Source: Coxiellaceae bacterium
Lineage (GTDB): Bacteria; Pseudomonadota; Gammaproteobacteria; Coxiellales; Coxiellaceae
Assembly (NCBI GenBank): GCA_003450655.1
Contig: DMFG01000063.1
Span: forward strand, 1 to 5,587
Length of the DNA: 5,587 nt
Direction: 5' to 3'
The notes beneath the pieces were generated by a model. It had not been told where the DNA came from and did no database searches. It was given only the letters and a program-made list of their open reading frames with translations. Numbering within the stretch: position 1 is the stretch's first letter; every line of letters starts with the position of its first letter. Shown here piece after piece: positions 5,267 through 5,587 of this stretch. The translations under genes and the position numbers were made by a program.

Positions 5267-5466
5267 GAAGATAGGGTTTATTCATGTCTGTATCTCTGAG
5301 TCGATCAATATTAAGTTAACTATCTGTTAATGGGTTGATTTGTATTGGATGTAATGATTGACGCTCTGATTAACTGCTCTTAAATGACAAGAGGCAATAG
5401 ATCGGTTTATTGAGGTTGTGTTTCTACTGGTTAGTGATATTAAATTTGTTCAACGCTTTAGTGGAT

Positions 5467-5587
5467 TTAGTTAGCGTGTTTATCTTGTCTTAGCGATTGA
5501 GAGAGTAAAAATCCAGCTAGAATAATAGCACCACCGATGATGGTGTGACGTGTGATCTCTTCTTGGATTAACCAGAAGGCAAAAATG
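5467..5587 (-). CDS. EamA/DMT-family transporter, C-terminal 39 residues (5' end outside window)
   Basis: Reading leftward from the right edge, the frame beginning at 5586 runs for 39 codons to a TAA at 5469-5467. It reads IFAFWLIQEEITRHTIIGGA followed by IILAGFLLSQ and the polar tail SLRQDKHAN. This is the classic end of an EamA (drug/metabolite transporter) protein: the second-last helix, a short L-x-E-x-x-T/S type turn, a G-G-A-x-I-L-A-G last helix and a basic or polar tail. Such proteins are ten-helix inner membrane exporters of amino acids, nucleotides or similar metabolites. The start and most of the protein are outside the window, so the substrate and subfamily cannot be judged. The two other minus-strand frames lack this membrane pattern. 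No U-rich hairpin is visible just after the stop. Confidence 0.75.
   Translation of the reverse strand, partial: IFAFWLIQEEITRHTIIGGAIILAGFLLSQSLRQDKHAN

Larger units (their letters stand above)
5075..5466. other. 392-bp gap without a recognisable gene
   Basis: Stops interrupt all frames I followed here and no fragment resembles a known protein, tRNA or rRNA. The left end should carry the promoter of the exported-protein gene. The right end is the downstream region of the EamA-type gene, where no strong terminator is visible. Small inverted repeats occur at 5375-5396 (a 7-bp stem with one bulge) and 5395-5412 (CAATAGA/TTTATTG around TCGG, with one G-T pair), neither with a U tract. Two rightward promoter-like pairs are present at 5237-5266 and 5358-5385. 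Confidence 0.6.

Noticed and set aside
5284..5319. Eleven-codon frame after the rightward promoter-like element
   Set aside because: It has no clear ribosome site or recognisable sequence; short frames of this size are expected by chance.
5375..5412. Two small hairpins considered as terminators for the EamA-type gene or for a small RNA
   Set aside because: The stems are only 7 bp, with a bulge or a wobble pair, and neither is followed by a T run on either strand.

Overview
The window looks like a piece of chromosome from a moderately AT-rich gammaproteobacterium. The best evidence is the linked yadG-yadH ABC exporter pair, whose permease closely resembles the enterobacterial YadH family, and the PilV-PilW-PilX type minor pilin cluster. 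The MFS carrier and AT content would fit a Legionella/Coxiella-like lineage, but that is only an impression. I see no transposases, integrases, tRNAs, rRNAs or CRISPR repeats.

Left part (1-1068, + strand): the last 98 codons of a YadG-like ABC ATPase, open at the window edge, overlap by ATGA a complete YadH-like ABC-2 permease. Together they form one exporter of unknown substrate. The permease meets a complete 12-TM major facilitator carrier on the minus strand (1063-2286) tail to tail. The two stop codons share the palindrome TCATGA, so there is no intergenic space between them.

Middle part (2287-4459): a 157-bp divergent regulatory gap separates the MFS gene from a + strand cluster of three prepilin-like proteins (PilV-, PilW- and PilX-like). 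The first two overlap by ATGA and the third starts 2 bp after the second. They should form the tip or priming complex of a type IV pilus, or less likely the I-J-K tip of a type II secretion system. The usual FimU/FimT, PilY1 and PilE neighbours are absent. A DUF2165-type inner membrane protein follows after 50 bp and is preceded by an unusually complete Shine-Dalgarno sequence.

Right part (4460-5587): a rho-independent terminator, then two minus-strand genes. One encodes a small exported four-cysteine protein of unknown function. The other is the last 39 codons of an EamA/DMT-type transporter, running off the right edge and too short for a simple length filter. Between them lies a 392-bp gap with only weak promoter-like signals.

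I found no clearly new multi-gene system. The points most worth a second look are the start region of the pilV-like gene (no ribosome site, a -10 box ending 7 bp before the ATG, and a well-placed Shine-Dalgarno and ATG in the wrong frame), the reduced minor pilin set, the orphan exported protein and the rightward promoter-like elements antisense to the EamA gene.
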